From contig NZ_SOHE01000056.1 of the NCBI RefSeq assembly GCF_004403305.1, positions 55,404-119,403 of the forward strand: 64,000 bases of DNA, in the 5' to 3' direction. The DNA comes from Cryobacterium frigoriphilum. GTDB lineage: Bacteria > Actinomycetota > Actinomycetes > Actinomycetales > Microbacteriaceae. This document shows, piece after piece, positions 19,215 through 30,097 of this stretch (the first letter of the stretch is position 1; every line of letters begins with the position of its first letter). The notes under the pieces were generated by a model, which worked only from the letters and a program-made list of their open reading frames with translations, ran no database searches and was not told the origin of the DNA. A program made the translations under genes and the position numbers.

Positions 19215-20168
19215 GTGAAAGCCCTTCGACTGTTCATCGATGTCATTCGGGGGGCCCTGATCGGCATCGCCGAAATCATTCCGGGCGTGAGCGGCGGCAC
19301 CATCGCGCTCATCGTCGGCGTCTACGGGGTGCTGATCGAATCGGCCGGGCACCTGGTGCGCGGGATCGTGCGCGGCGTGCTCGACGGTCTGCGCGGACGC
19401 GGCTTCGCGGCCGCGAAGCAGCACCTCAGCCAGGTTGAGCTGCGGGTGCTGCTGCCGGTTGCGATCGGTATGGTCGCCGCGGTCATTGTGGCCGCTCGAC
19501 TGCTCGCGCCGCTCATCGACGAGCACCCGGAAGAGACCAGGGCGCTCTTCGCCGGCCTGATCATCGCCTCACTCGTGGTGCCGATCCGCATGGTCGGTGG
19601 GCGCTGGAGCGGCCGTGAGGTGTTCGCTGCGGTGGCGGCGGCCATTCTGACGTTTGGGCTGACGAGCATTCCCTCGGCCGACACCGGTGACCCGAACCTC
19701 GTCGTGGTGGCTCTCGCCGCGGCCGTCGCCGTGTGCGCGCTCGTGCTGCCCGGTGTCTCCGGATCGTTTCTGCTGCTCACGGTCGGACTCTATGCGCCCA
19801 CCCTGGACGCCCTCAACAACCGCGACCTGGCCTATATCGGCGCCTTCGCGCTCGGCGCCGTGATCGGCCTCAGCCTGTTCGTGTCGGGCCTGCAGTGGCT
19901 TCTCGAGCACAAGCACCGCATCACGCTTGCGGTCATGACCGGCCTGATGGTCGGTTCGCTGCGCGCCCTGTGGCCGTGGCAGGGGCAGACGGGCGAACTG
20001 CTGCCGCCCGGCGACAACGTCGGTCTGGCCGGCCTCATGTTCGCAATCGGCATTCTCATCGTGCTCGCGCTGATCGTGGTCGAGTCGGTGCTCGTGCGCC
20101 GCCGCATCGCCGACGGCGACGACGTGTTGGAGTCCCACGATCGGGACTCGGCTCGGCCGTCGGTCTGA
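19215..20168 (+). CDS. DUF368 family undecaprenyl-phosphate flippase (PopT-like)
   Basis: About 317 aa with eight or more hydrophobic segments. The DUF368 signature is clear: DVIRGALIGIAEIIPGVSGGTIALIVGVY near the start (the part IIPGVSGGTIAL is diagnostic) and a second inverted copy CALVLPGVSGSFLLLTVGLY. DUF368 proteins were recently shown in other bacteria to translocate polyprenyl phosphate back across the membrane for cell-wall recycling (family knowledge). GTG 19215 was chosen because similarity starts at VKALRLFIDV. The tail is charged (DGDDVLESHDRDSARPSV). The convergent neighbour is the DUF4032 gene. Confidence 0.87.
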   Translation: MKALRLFIDVIRGALIGIAEIIPGVSGGTIALIVGVYGVLIESAGHLVRGIVRGVLDGLRGRGFAAAKQHLSQVELRVLLPVAIGMVAAVIVAARLLAPLIDEHPEETRALFAGLIIASLVVPIRMVGGRWSGREVFAAVAAAILTFGLTSIPSADTGDPNLVVVALAAAVAVCALVLPGVSGSFLLLTVGLYAPTLDALNNRDLAYIGAFALGAVIGLSLFVSGLQWLLEHKHRITLAVMTGLMVGSLRALWPWQGQTGELLPPGDNVGLAGLMFAIGILIVLALIVVESVLVRRRIADGDDVLESHDRDSARPSV

Positions 20169-20229
20169 GACCGGCCCGACCCCGGACGCGCCGGGCACCT
20201 CGGGGCTCGCGGCACTCGTTGCGCTAGCC

Positions 20230-20251
20230 GGCACTCCGTGCACGGAGTGCC
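20230..20251. repeat. Perfect 22-bp palindrome
   Basis: GGCACTCCGTG followed by its exact reverse complement, without spacer, just ahead of the 31-bp tandem repeats. A related GGCACTCG sits about 20 bp upstream. Confidence 0.8.
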
Positions 20252-20258
20252 GCGTGAC

Positions 20259-20368
20259 CGAGCGAGTGCCGCGACCGACCTGACCGACCCGAGCGAGTGC
20301 CGCGACCGACCTGACCGACCCGAACGAGTGCCGCGACCGACCTGACCGACCCGAGCGAGTGCCGCGAC
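20259..20368. repeat. 31-bp tandem repeats (3.5 copies)
   Basis: Units start at 20259, 20290, 20321 and 20352 (partial), each beginning CGAGCGAGTGCCGCGACCGA; one substitution in the third. They lie between the convergent DUF368 and DUF4032 genes. There are no unique spacers, so this is not a CRISPR array. Confidence 0.9.
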
Positions 20369-20384
20369 GCACGCGCGAGTGCGG

Positions 20385-21677
20385 TTAGACCTTGAGCTTC
20401 CAGTCCTCGTCGGGGGTGGCGCCACCGATCACGTTGATGGGCATGGTGATCGAACCGGTCGGCGGATTCATCACGGTGGCCTCATCGCGTCGGTGACGCA
20501 GCACGTCCTGCACGTATGAGGTCACCGCCTCAGCCAGGGGGATGTCGCGGGACTGGTTCTGCGCCATGTACCAGCGGTGGTCGAGCAGCTGGTGAAAGAC
20601 CTCGGCACGTTCGAGCTTGCCGCGCAGCTCAACCGGAATCGCACGCACGACCGGTTCGAAGACCCGCACGAGCCACTCGTGGGCGACCATTTCCTCGTCG
20701 CTGTCGGGCTCCCCGTAGGTGGCCCGGTAGGAGTCGAGGTCGTTGAGCAGGCGGCGGGCCTGGTTTTCTTCGGCGTCGAGCCCGGTCAGGCGCAGCAGGC
20801 GTCGCTGGTGGTGCCCGGAGTCGACGACCTTGGGCTGGATGCGCACCTTGGTGCCCGCATCATCCGTTTTGATCGAGAGTTCTTCAATGTCGAAGCCGAG
20901 GTCGTTGAGGCGATCCACGCGCTCCGCGATGCGCCAGCGCTCGGTGCTCGCGAAGGATTCCGAACTCGTCAGTTCCTTCCAGAGCAGCCGATAGGCGGCG
21001 ACGATGCCGTTGCTGACCCGGATGGGGTCCAGCTCGTCGGCGACCCGGCCGCCGGCCTCGAGGTCCATGAGCTCCCCGGCAATGTTGACCCTGGCGATTT
21101 CGAGGTCGTTCTCTCGCTGGCCGTTCGAGAGGCCGCCGCTGTAGAGCTGGCCGGTCTCCGCGTCGACCAGATAGGCGGCGAAGGCGCCGGCGTCGCGGCG
21201 AAAGAGCGTGTTCGACAGGGACACATCGCCCCAGAAGAAGCCGATCATGTGCACGCGCACGAGCAGCACGGCGAGGGCGTCGACGAGGCGGGTCGCCGTG
21301 TCGGGCCGCAGGGTGTGGGAGTAGAGGGCGCGGTAGGGCAGCGAGAATTTGAGGTGCCGGGTGACGAGCACCGAGTTCAGCGGCTCGAGGTCTTCATCGC
21401 TGCGGTTGGTGATGAAGGCGACGGGCTCCACACACGGAATTTCGAGGTTCTGCAACCGACGCAACATGTCGTACTCGCGCTTGGCCATCTCGGCCGTGGT
21501 CTCTTTGATGGCCACGACGTGGCCGCTGAGGTGCGCGAACCGCACGAGGTGCCGGGAGATGCCCTTGGGGAGCGACGCGATGGACTCATTCGGCCAGGCG
21601 TCGAGCGGCAGGTGCCAGGGAAGGTCGAGAAGCGCCGAATCGGCCAGCGCTGAGGTGATGCTGAGGGAACCGCTCAT
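20385..21677 (-). CDS. DUF4032 kinase-like protein
   Basis: 430-aa cytosolic protein with a protein-kinase-like/LPS-kinase fold. VVAIKETTAEMAKREYDMLR looks like the ATP-lysine strand plus alpha-C Glu, and FFWGDVSLSNTLF a catalytic-loop analogue with Asp and Asn. AYLVDAETGQL places the metal-binding Asp. The second half (DUF4032) is unique to actinobacteria and functionally uncharacterised. It lies next to the multi-sugar ATPase gene msiK on the same strand, with a 29-bp-arm palindrome between them. Substrate unknown; a role in phosphorylating a sugar or a transporter component is speculation from context. Confidence 0.82.
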   Translation of the reverse strand: MSGSLSITSALADSALLDLPWHLPLDAWPNESIASLPKGISRHLVRFAHLSGHVVAIKETTAEMAKREYDMLRRLQNLEIPCVEPVAFITNRSDEDLEPLNSVLVTRHLKFSLPYRALYSHTLRPDTATRLVDALAVLLVRVHMIGFFWGDVSLSNTLFRRDAGAFAAYLVDAETGQLYSGGLSNGQRENDLEIARVNIAGELMDLEAGGRVADELDPIRVSNGIVAAYRLLWKELTSSESFASTERWRIAERVDRLNDLGFDIEELSIKTDDAGTKVRIQPKVVDSGHHQRRLLRLTGLDAEENQARRLLNDLDSYRATYGEPDSDEEMVAHEWLVRVFEPVVRAIPVELRGKLERAEVFHQLLDHRWYMAQNQSRDIPLAEAVTSYVQDVLRHRRDEATVMNPPTGSITMPINVIGGATPDEDWKLKV

Positions 21678-21717
21678 GAAAAAAGCCTAACTGCTGACCC
21701 AAATGACTCGTTCTGGC

Positions 21718-21777
21718 CGCGAGTGAGCAGTTTGTGCTCTTCCCGAGGTCGGGAAGAGCACAAACTGCTCACTCGCG
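21718..21777. terminator. Perfect 29-bp-arm inverted repeat between msiK and DUF4032
   Basis: Left arm 21718-21746 (begins CGCGAGTGAGCAG) is the exact reverse complement of 21749-21777, with a 2-nt centre. It begins 13 bp beyond the msiK stop and 40 bp upstream of the DUF4032 start, so it may both end msiK transcripts and affect DUF4032 initiation. No U-run. Confidence 0.7.
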
Positions 21778-21790
21778 TGAGGTGGAGTGC

Positions 21791-22888
<1,098 letters not shown>

Positions 22889-22967
22889 GATTATTTCTCC
22901 TTCACCGGCAGGAACGTGCCGGACGATCCGTTGTGAATAGGATGTGTGCGCGATGAATCGACGCACG

Positions 22968-22988
22968 TCTCGTATTATGTCACAACAG
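22968..22988 (-). promoter_or_regulatory. Possible msiK promoter -10 region
   Basis: On the minus strand TTGTGACATAATACGAGACG offers a good -10 (CATAAT or TAATAC) in the otherwise GC-rich gap shared with the divergent DsbA-like gene. No convincing -35 was identified. Confidence 0.35.
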
Positions 22989-23147
22989 CGGATGTCCACC
23001 ACCGAACCACGGGTATTCGCCCCCAGTACGAGGGCTGGCGAACCGCCCTCGCGGCCGTCGTTTGGCCGATTCACAGTCTGTCGATCTAGTATCTGGAGAG
23101 CACCAGCATAAACACTGCGGTGACAGACACTTCGGAGCGAACATTCC

Positions 23148-24074
23148 ATGACACCTGGCGGACTCAGTGACAGTCGTCCTTCCAAGAACGAGCGACGCGA
23201 AGTGGCCCGTGAAAAAGCCAAGCAGCTGCGTATCGACCAGAAGAAGAAGGACCGCCGCAACCGGGTTCTGCTGCAGGGCAGCATCGGTGTCGTCGCGATC
23301 GCGATCGTCGTCATCGTCGCCGTCGTGATCATGGGTTCCATCCGGCCGGCCGGGCCCGGCCCCGCCAACATGGCCAGTGACGGCATCCTGATCGGTGAGG
23401 GCATGACCGCCGTGGAGACCACGGCACTGCAGCCCGACGCAGCAGCCCAGGCCTCGGAACCCGACGCGACCGGCACCGTGGCCAATATTCGGGTCTACGT
23501 CGACTACCTCTGCCCGTTCTGTGGCCTGTTTGAGCTCACCAACGGCGAGCAGATCCAGAGCTGGGTCGAATCCGGCGCCGCCACCGTCGAGATCCACCCC
23601 ATCGCGATCCTCACGAGCAAGTCGGCCGGCAGCCAGTACTCGCTGCGAGCCGCGAACGCCGCCGCCTGTGTGGCCAGTTCCGCCCCGAACGACTTTTACG
23701 CTTTCAACGCGGCCCTGTTCACCGATCAGCCCGAAGAAAACACCACGGGTCGCAGCGACGCTGAACTCAAAGAGGTGGTGGCGGCATCCGGTGTGACCAC
23801 GAACGTCAGCGAGATCGAAACCTGCATCGACGACACCACCTACAAGACCTGGGTGCAGGAGGCGACCGAACGGGCGCTCTCCGGCCCCATCGCCAACTCC
23901 GAGCTGGAAAAGATCACCGGAACCCCGACCGTGCTCGTCGACGGAAAACAGTATGTGGGCGCCCTCGACGACCCGAACGAGTTCAGTGCCTTCGTGCTGC
24001 AGGCCGTCGGCGAGAGCTACTCCACGTCGACGCCGACACCCACCCCGACCCCGGAAGCCACTCCGGCCGGTTAG
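23148..24074 (+). CDS. Membrane-anchored DsbA-like thiol oxidoreductase
   Basis: 308 aa. Residues 1-42 are charged and cytosolic, residues about 43-66 form one membrane anchor (LQGSIGVVAIAIVVIVAVVI), and the rest faces outside. The thioredoxin-fold domain has the active site CPFC (Cys122, Cys125) in YVDYLCPFCGLFE and the cis-Pro segment TGTPTVLVDGK. This is the DsbA/Thioredoxin_4 family that introduces disulfides into secreted proteins. The C-terminus is a Thr-Pro repeat (STPTPTPTPEATPAG). It is divergent from msiK and followed 27 bp later by tRNA-Thr. Confidence 0.9.
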   Translation: MTPGGLSDSRPSKNERREVAREKAKQLRIDQKKKDRRNRVLLQGSIGVVAIAIVVIVAVVIMGSIRPAGPGPANMASDGILIGEGMTAVETTALQPDAAAQASEPDATGTVANIRVYVDYLCPFCGLFELTNGEQIQSWVESGAATVEIHPIAILTSKSAGSQYSLRAANAAACVASSAPNDFYAFNAALFTDQPEENTTGRSDAELKEVVAASGVTTNVSEIETCIDDTTYKTWVQEATERALSGPIANSELEKITGTPTVLVDGKQYVGALDDPNEFSAFVLQAVGESYSTSTPTPTPTPEATPAG

Positions 24075-24101
24075 GATGGGAAATCGAGGCTTACGCCTCA
24101 T

Positions 24102-24174
24102 GCCGGCCTGGCGCAATTGGTAGCGCACCACTCTTGTAAAGTGGGGGTTACGGGTTCAAGTCCCGTGGCCGGCC
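24102..24174 (+). tRNA. tRNA-Thr (anticodon TGT)
   Basis: Full cloverleaf: 7-bp acceptor GCCGGCC/GGCCGGC, D-arm GCGC..GCGC, anticodon stem CCACT/AGTGG with loop CTTGTAA (anticodon TGT at 24135-24137), T-arm with GGTTCAAGT. CCA is not encoded. A hairpin terminator follows at once. Confidence 0.96.
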
Positions 24175-24180
24175 CTCTCG

Positions 24181-24214
24181 CCCCCTACTCCCCACCGGGA
24201 TGTAGGGGGTTTTT
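24181..24214 (+). terminator. Intrinsic terminator after tRNA-Thr
   Basis: Stem CCCCCTAC/GTAGGGGG followed by TTTTT. Confidence 0.88.
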
Positions 24215-24239
24215 GCGTGTGGCCCAGCTGACCGCGGGC

Positions 24240-24443
24240 TCAGCGACGGCGCAGGCCGAAGCGCGCGCCGGGGCGGGCCGGCTCGGGGCCTTTGAACAGC
24301 AGAACGAGCCAGACATAGCCGCCCACTAGCTGCCACGCCCCGCGCAGCGCCAGATCGGCGACGGATGTTGTGCCTCGGCGGCCCGAAATGGCCAGCGCGG
24401 CGCGAATGGGTACGGTACGACGAATTCTCACAATTTCGCTCAC
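24240..24443 (-). CDS. Small hypothetical protein, 67 aa
   Basis: ATG 24443 to stop 24240. Arg-rich N-terminus (VRIRRTVPIRAALAISGRR), one short hydrophobic stretch (WQLVGGYVWLVLLF) and a basic Pro/Arg tail. Codon use resembles the neighbours (G/C in third positions), but it has no recognisable family. Between tRNA-Thr and the nitroreductase gene; if not real, 24215-24521 would be a 300-bp gap without genes. Confidence 0.45.
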   Translation of the reverse strand: MSEIVRIRRTVPIRAALAISGRRGTTSVADLALRGAWQLVGGYVWLVLLFKGPEPARPGARFGLRRR

Positions 24444-24521
24444 GCCGCAAGGCTAAGCGTCGCCGGTGACGAGCACGTGTCCAACCGGCGAACTCACGGC
24501 GCTGTTGCCCCGTTAACTAGG

Positions 24522-25073
24522 TCAGGGCAGGGCGCTGAGGTGATCGTTGGGTTCGATGGGCAGACGCACGCCCGGCCGGCAGCCCTCCGGCACTCCGCCG
24601 ACGTACAGCCAGCCGAGCAGGTCCTCGGTCTCGGCCAGGTCGTGCAGCTCGCGCACGGGCCGGGAGCGGGTGTGGCTGCCCGTGCGCCACATGACGCCCC
24701 AGCCGGCATCGGTCAGCAGCAGGCTCAGCAGGTGTGCGACACCGGCCGCCGTGGCGTCCTGTTCCCACGTCGCGACCTTGTCGCTGGGCACCCGGCGCGC
24801 CACGATCGCGAGCAACAGCGGGGCGCGCAGGGGTTTACCCGCGAGCTTGACGGCGTCCGCTCCGGTCAGACCGCTCGCCTCGACGAACGCGGCGCCCAGA
24901 CGCTCGCGGCTGCTGCCACGCAGTTCAATCAGCCGCCACGGCCGCAGGGCGCCATGGTCGGCGACCCGGGCCGCGGCGCACACGAACGGCAACAGCTCGG
25001 CGCGGGTGGGGGCATCCGTCGTCACCCTGGAGTGCGACCGACGCGCCTGCACCGCGTCGAACGTTGCCGTCAC
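24522..25073 (-). CDS. Nitroreductase family protein
   Basis: 183-aa FMN-dependent oxidoreductase fold: the flavin-phosphate Arg/Ser cluster near the N-terminus (FDAVQARRSHSRV), ADHGALRPWRLIELRG as the nitroreductase NxxPWRF-like block, and GAHLLSLLLTDAGWGVMWRT-like core helix. Closest in layout to the short YdjA-type nitroreductases. It begins 2 bp after the msrB stop, so the two form an operon; a shared role in redox repair is plausible, and the electron acceptor is unknown. Confidence 0.85.
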   Translation of the reverse strand: MTATFDAVQARRSHSRVTTDAPTRAELLPFVCAAARVADHGALRPWRLIELRGSSRERLGAAFVEASGLTGADAVKLAGKPLRAPLLLAIVARRVPSDKVATWEQDATAAGVAHLLSLLLTDAGWGVMWRTGSHTRSRPVRELHDLAETEDLLGWLYVGGVPEGCRPGVRLPIEPNDHLSALP

Positions 25074-25075
25074 CG

Positions 25076-25477
25076 TTAGTCGACGGGCTTGAAGTTGAGC
25101 GAGATCGAGTTCATGCAGTAACGGTCGCCGGTCGGGGTGCCGAAGCCGTCGTCGAAGACGTGGCCGAGGTGCGAGCCGCAGTTGGCGCAGCGCACCTCGG
25201 TGCGCACGGTTCCGAGCGAGCGGTCTTCGATGAGTTCGACCGCTTCGGGGCGCACGGACTCGTAGAAGCTCGGCCAGCCGCAGTTCGAGTCGAATTTGGT
25301 GCCGCTCTTGAACAGTTCGGCGCTGCAGGCGCCACAGGTATAGACCCCGGCACGGCTTTCATCGAGAAGTTCGCCGGTCCAGGCGCGTTCCGTGGCGGCA
25401 GTGCGCAGCACCGCGAATTTTTCGGCGCCGAGTTCCTCGCGCCACTCACTGTCAGACTTTTCGACCTTGTAATCCAT
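25076..25477 (-). CDS. msrB: Peptide-methionine (R)-S-oxide reductase MsrB
   Basis: 133-aa repair enzyme reducing methionine-R-sulfoxide. Zinc cysteines are Cys48/Cys51 (YTCGACSAELF) and Cys97/Cys100 (RCANCGSHLGHVFDDG). The resolving-block residue is Cys66 in SNCGWPSFYE, and the catalytic Cys121 lies in GDRYCMNS. Length and motifs are standard. First gene of an msrB-nitroreductase pair; its promoter must lie in the gap shared with the divergent DUF3263 gene. Confidence 0.96.
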   Translation of the reverse strand: MDYKVEKSDSEWREELGAEKFAVLRTAATERAWTGELLDESRAGVYTCGACSAELFKSGTKFDSNCGWPSFYESVRPEAVELIEDRSLGTVRTEVRCANCGSHLGHVFDDGFGTPTGDRYCMNSISLNFKPVD

Positions 25478-25694
25478 GGTGGTCCCTTCATTTCCGGCGC
25501 ACGACGTCCGGTTTCGCGTCTCCCCAGCCTAAACTCGCGCGGGCCATAGTTCATTCCCTACCCCTCGAATGGGAGCACATTCTCACGTCTTCGGCTCGCG
25601 GCCCCGCGGTGCGGCGAGGCGAACATCCAGCCGGGCACAAATAGGATGACGGGGCACGCATTCAGGACTATGGATCATCGAACAGGGGACTCTG

Positions 25695-26048
25695 GTGGCG
25701 AACTCACGCGAACCGCACGCCGCCGCAGCACTCCTCGGCGCCGCATCCGTCGCCACGGCCACCCGGGTGATTGCCGGTGAAGAGGATGGTCGCGTGACTG
25801 CCGCTCTGTCCGAACGCGACATTACGATTTTGGCTTTTGAACGGCAGTGGTGGCGTCACGCGGGCGCGAAGGAGCAGGGAATTCGAGCCGAATTCGGCCT
25901 CTCCGCCGCCCGCTACTACCAGCTGCTCGGAGCCCTGCTGGATTCCCCGCAGGCCCTCGTCCACGACCCCATGCTGGTGAAACGCCTGCAGCGGATGCGC
26001 GAAGCCCGCGCCGAGGCACGGGCGCGGCGTTCGATTCCGGTGCCCTGA
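25695..26048 (+). CDS. DUF3263 domain protein (putative DNA-binding helix-turn-helix)
   Basis: 117 aa. The C-terminal two thirds is a near-consensus DUF3263 (LSERDITILAFERQWWRHAG, AKEQGIRAEFGLSAARYYQL). The 'FGLSxxRYYQ' part looks like a helix-turn-helix recognition segment. Homologous to M. tuberculosis Rv0430, which likewise precedes a LytR_C protein (Rv0431/VirR). The N-terminal 38 residues are variable, so the true start could be a later GTG. Function not established. Confidence 0.85.
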   Translation: MANSREPHAAAALLGAASVATATRVIAGEEDGRVTAALSERDITILAFERQWWRHAGAKEQGIRAEFGLSAARYYQLLGALLDSPQALVHDPMLVKRLQRMREARAEARARRSIPVP

Positions 26049-26102
26049 CACCCGTCACCCCGTCTGACTCCCACACCAACCGAGGACCACACCACACACA
26101 CC

Positions 26103-26660
26103 ATGGCGCGCACCTACCCGCATGACCGATTCGACGACCTCTCCCACGGCAACCGGGTCGGCGCGCACCGTGCCCCGGCGAAGAAGGGCCGTGGCTGGGT
26201 GCCGTTCTGGTGGGCGCTGGGCGCGACACTGTTGCTCATCGGCATCGGAATTGTCATTCTGGTCACCCTCACGAACCGGTTGAGCTTCACCATTCCCGGC
26301 CTGCCGACGGATGCGGCGACGTCTGCTCCGACATCCGAAGCGGTTCCGACCGCGGTGCCCACGGTCGACCCGACGCTCAGCGTCACGGTGCTGAACGGCA
26401 CCCCTGACGGCGAATTGGCGGCATCCGTCACCGAGATCCTGACCATCGCCGGATGGGACGTCGGCTCCACGCAGGAGTCAGACGCCGACGGCGTGGAGAC
26501 CACGTTCGTGTACTACTCGGACCCGGTACTCGAAGGCGCTGCACGCGGTGTGGCCGCGTCGCTGCCCGGATCTGAGCTCACCCTCTCGGATGACTTCGCC
26601 GAAACCGGCGCGTCGATCACCGTCATTGTAGGCAATGACTACCTGGCGGCGCAAGGCTAA
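26103..26660 (+). CDS. LytR C-terminal domain membrane protein (VirR-like)
   Basis: 185 aa: short cytosolic basic N-terminus, one membrane helix (FWWALGATLLLIGIGIVILV), a Pro/Thr/Ala linker and an extracellular LytR_C domain (LSVTVLNGTPDGELAASVTE ... DFAETGASITVIVGND). The M. tuberculosis counterpart VirR affects envelope integrity and vesicle release (family knowledge). It follows the DUF3263 gene by 54 bp, as in mycobacteria. Confidence 0.88.
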   Translation: MARTYPHDRFDDLSHGNRVGAHRAPAKKGRGWVPFWWALGATLLLIGIGIVILVTLTNRLSFTIPGLPTDAATSAPTSEAVPTAVPTVDPTLSVTVLNGTPDGELAASVTEILTIAGWDVGSTQESDADGVETTFVYYSDPVLEGAARGVAASLPGSELTLSDDFAETGASITVIVGNDYLAAQG

Positions 26661-26849
26661 CAAAACTGGGGGTGTCAAGCCCCTTTTCTTTGGCAACAGC
26701 TTCGCTAACATCTGGAATTGGTCGTACATTTCGGTCGATCGCGATACCTCCCCGGTACCGTCTGTCGACCGGAAACATCGCAGTCACTGCGGCAGGCCCG
26801 GGACAGCCAATGGGCGGTTGCCGAAGATATTTAGCAATAGGAGCATCAG

Positions 26850-27053
26850 ATGGCGAACGGAACCGTGAAATGGTTCAACGCTGAAAAAGGTTTCGGCTTC
26901 ATCACCGTTGATGGAGGAGGACAGGACGTTTTCGTTCACTACTCCGCCATCGACATGAGTGGATACAAGGTTCTCGAAGAAGGCCAGCAGGTCGTCTTCG
27001 AGGTCGGTGCGGGGGCCAAAGGCCCCCAGGCTGAATCGGTCCGTCCGGCCTGA
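26850..27053 (+). CDS. cspA: Cold-shock protein (CspA family)
   Basis: 67-aa single cold-shock domain. RNP1 (KGFGFITV) and RNP2 (VFVHYSAI) are intact, and the start [16 protein letters not shown] is typical. It acts as an RNA chaperone. The 189-bp upstream region is AT-richer than average and has no ORF, which fits a long structured leader as known for cold-shock genes, although no canonical cold-box was identified. A strong hairpin follows at 27077-27108. Confidence 0.96.
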   Translation: MANGTVKWFNAEKGFGFITVDGGGQDVFVHYSAIDMSGYKVLEEGQQVVFEVGAGAKGPQAESVRPA

Positions 27054-27076
27054 CAGTTGTGAATCACACGTCTGCA

Positions 27077-27108
27077 CTAACGCCGTCCGCAGCAGTGGGC
27101 GGCGTTAG
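27077..27108 (+). terminator. 12-bp hairpin between cspA and DUF3048 gene
   Basis: CTAACGCCGTCC pairs with GGGCGGCGTTAG (one G-U) around an 8-nt loop. There is no U-tract. Its right arm ends 9 nt before GTG 27118 and contains the TTAG(G) that would serve as ribosome site, so it can also mask initiation of the next gene. Confidence 0.65.
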
Positions 27109-27117
27109 GGTGTGGGG

Positions 27118-28194
27118 GTGAAGAAATTCGTGACCTCCCGCCGCCCCGCCCGCTCGGCCTGGAGCTGCCGCCCGGCCTGGATCGCGGCGGTCATCGTGCC
27201 GGCCGTGCTGCTGACCGGGTGCACGGGTGACAGCCCGGTATCAACCGATTCGCCGACGAAACCATCGTCGACGTGGGATTCACGCTACGTCGCCCCCGAG
27301 GCCACCAAGCTGTCGGCGCTGCGCGGGGTGACCGTTCCGGCCGGTAGCCTCATGAATCCGGCGCTTTCGGTGAAGATCGACAACCATGAGGCCGCCCGAC
27401 CTCAAATCGGTCTCGAGCGGGCCGACATCGTCTTCGAGGAACTGGTCGAGGGCGGCCTGACCCGCTACCTCGGAGTCTGGCAGTCCGATATTCCCGACAC
27501 TCTGGGACCGGTGCGGTCGATTCGCCCGATGGACCCCGACATCATGACCCCGTTCGGCGGTATCGCGGCGTATTCCGGCGGGCAGCAGCAGTTTCTCGAC
27601 ATGATGAACGCGACCCCGCTGCTGAGCGTGATCTTCGACTATGACACGAGCGGACTGTTCTCCCGCACGGGCGACAAGTCGGCGCCCCACAACGTGATCC
27701 TGCAATCGGCCAGTGTTGTCGCCGCGCACACCGACCTCGCGCCGCCCGCGCAACAGTTTGCCTATGCGCCGACCGTGGCGGCGTCATCCGCCGTCATCGA
27801 CGGCACGCCCATCAACGCAATCAATACCCGGTTCTCGAACGCACGCTTTCCGAGCTGGGCCTGGAACGGTGAGGCCCAGAGCTATCTGCGGTCGCAGGAG
27901 GGCGCGGCCGACTTCGACAGCAACGGCACGCAGTTGCGCGCGACCAACGTGGTGGTGATGCGCGTGGACATCGATGACAGCTTTGGGGAGGTGCCCAAGA
28001 CCACGATGGTCGGGTCGGGGGATGCCTCGGTCTCCACCGGAGGCAAGTCGATTCACGCGACCTGGAGCAAGGCGTCCCAGGCGGATCCGATCCGTCTGGT
28101 CGACGACAACGGCGTGACGATTCGGCTGGGTCCGGGCAACACCTGGATCGAGCTCGTTCCCAACGGCCGCGGATCGTTCGAGCTCGTTCCCTGA
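27118..28194 (+). CDS. DUF3048 family lipoprotein (YerB-like)
   Basis: 358 aa from GTG 27118 (GTG two codons upstream also possible). Twin-Arg-like basic n-region, hydrophobic core and lipobox LLTGC indicate a lipoprotein. The DUF3048 core is clear: LSVKIDNHEAARPQIGLERA, DIVFEELVEGGLTRYLGVWQ, then GPVRSIRPMD. The family (Bacillus YerB) is secreted and of unknown biochemical role. It lies between a cold-shock gene and groEL, with no evident operon partner. Confidence 0.88.
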   Translation: MKKFVTSRRPARSAWSCRPAWIAAVIVPAVLLTGCTGDSPVSTDSPTKPSSTWDSRYVAPEATKLSALRGVTVPAGSLMNPALSVKIDNHEAARPQIGLERADIVFEELVEGGLTRYLGVWQSDIPDTLGPVRSIRPMDPDIMTPFGGIAAYSGGQQQFLDMMNATPLLSVIFDYDTSGLFSRTGDKSAPHNVILQSASVVAAHTDLAPPAQQFAYAPTVAASSAVIDGTPINAINTRFSNARFPSWAWNGEAQSYLRSQEGAADFDSNGTQLRATNVVVMRVDIDDSFGEVPKTTMVGSGDASVSTGGKSIHATWSKASQADPIRLVDDNGVTIRLGPGNTWIELVPNGRGSFELVP

Positions 28195-28221
28195 CCACCC
28201 CCCGAGTCCCTCCCCGTTCAC

Positions 28222-28247
28222 TTGCACTCTCAGCATCAGAGTGCCAG
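28222..28247 (+). promoter_or_regulatory. Second, imperfect CIRCE operator
   Basis: GCACTC, 9-nt spacer, GAGTGC with degenerate outer bases, 33 bp upstream of the perfect copy. Same spacing rule as CIRCE. Confidence 0.8.
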
Positions 28248-28254
28248 AATCGAA

Positions 28255-29954
<1,700 letters not shown>

Positions 29955-29990
29955 GCCTCACCGCTTCGTAAGCACCGCCAGTACGGCATG

Positions 29991-30026
29991 AGTGGGCGTC
30001 TCCCCCCGGGAGGCGCCCACTTTTTT
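29991..30026 (+). terminator. Intrinsic terminator of groEL
   Basis: 14-bp stem (AGTGGGCGTCTCCC / GGGAGGCGCCCACT with one T-G) plus TTTTTT. Confidence 0.93.
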
Positions 30027-30097
30027 GCATCCGCTCGGAAGACGGCAACCGTGGGCGCTTCGAGGGCGCTCGGCCGGGTTCGGAGATTTTCTCGCGA

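Noticed and set aside
20259..20368. 31-bp repeats as a possible CRISPR array
   Set aside because: Repeats are directly adjacent without spacers and no cas genes are near.
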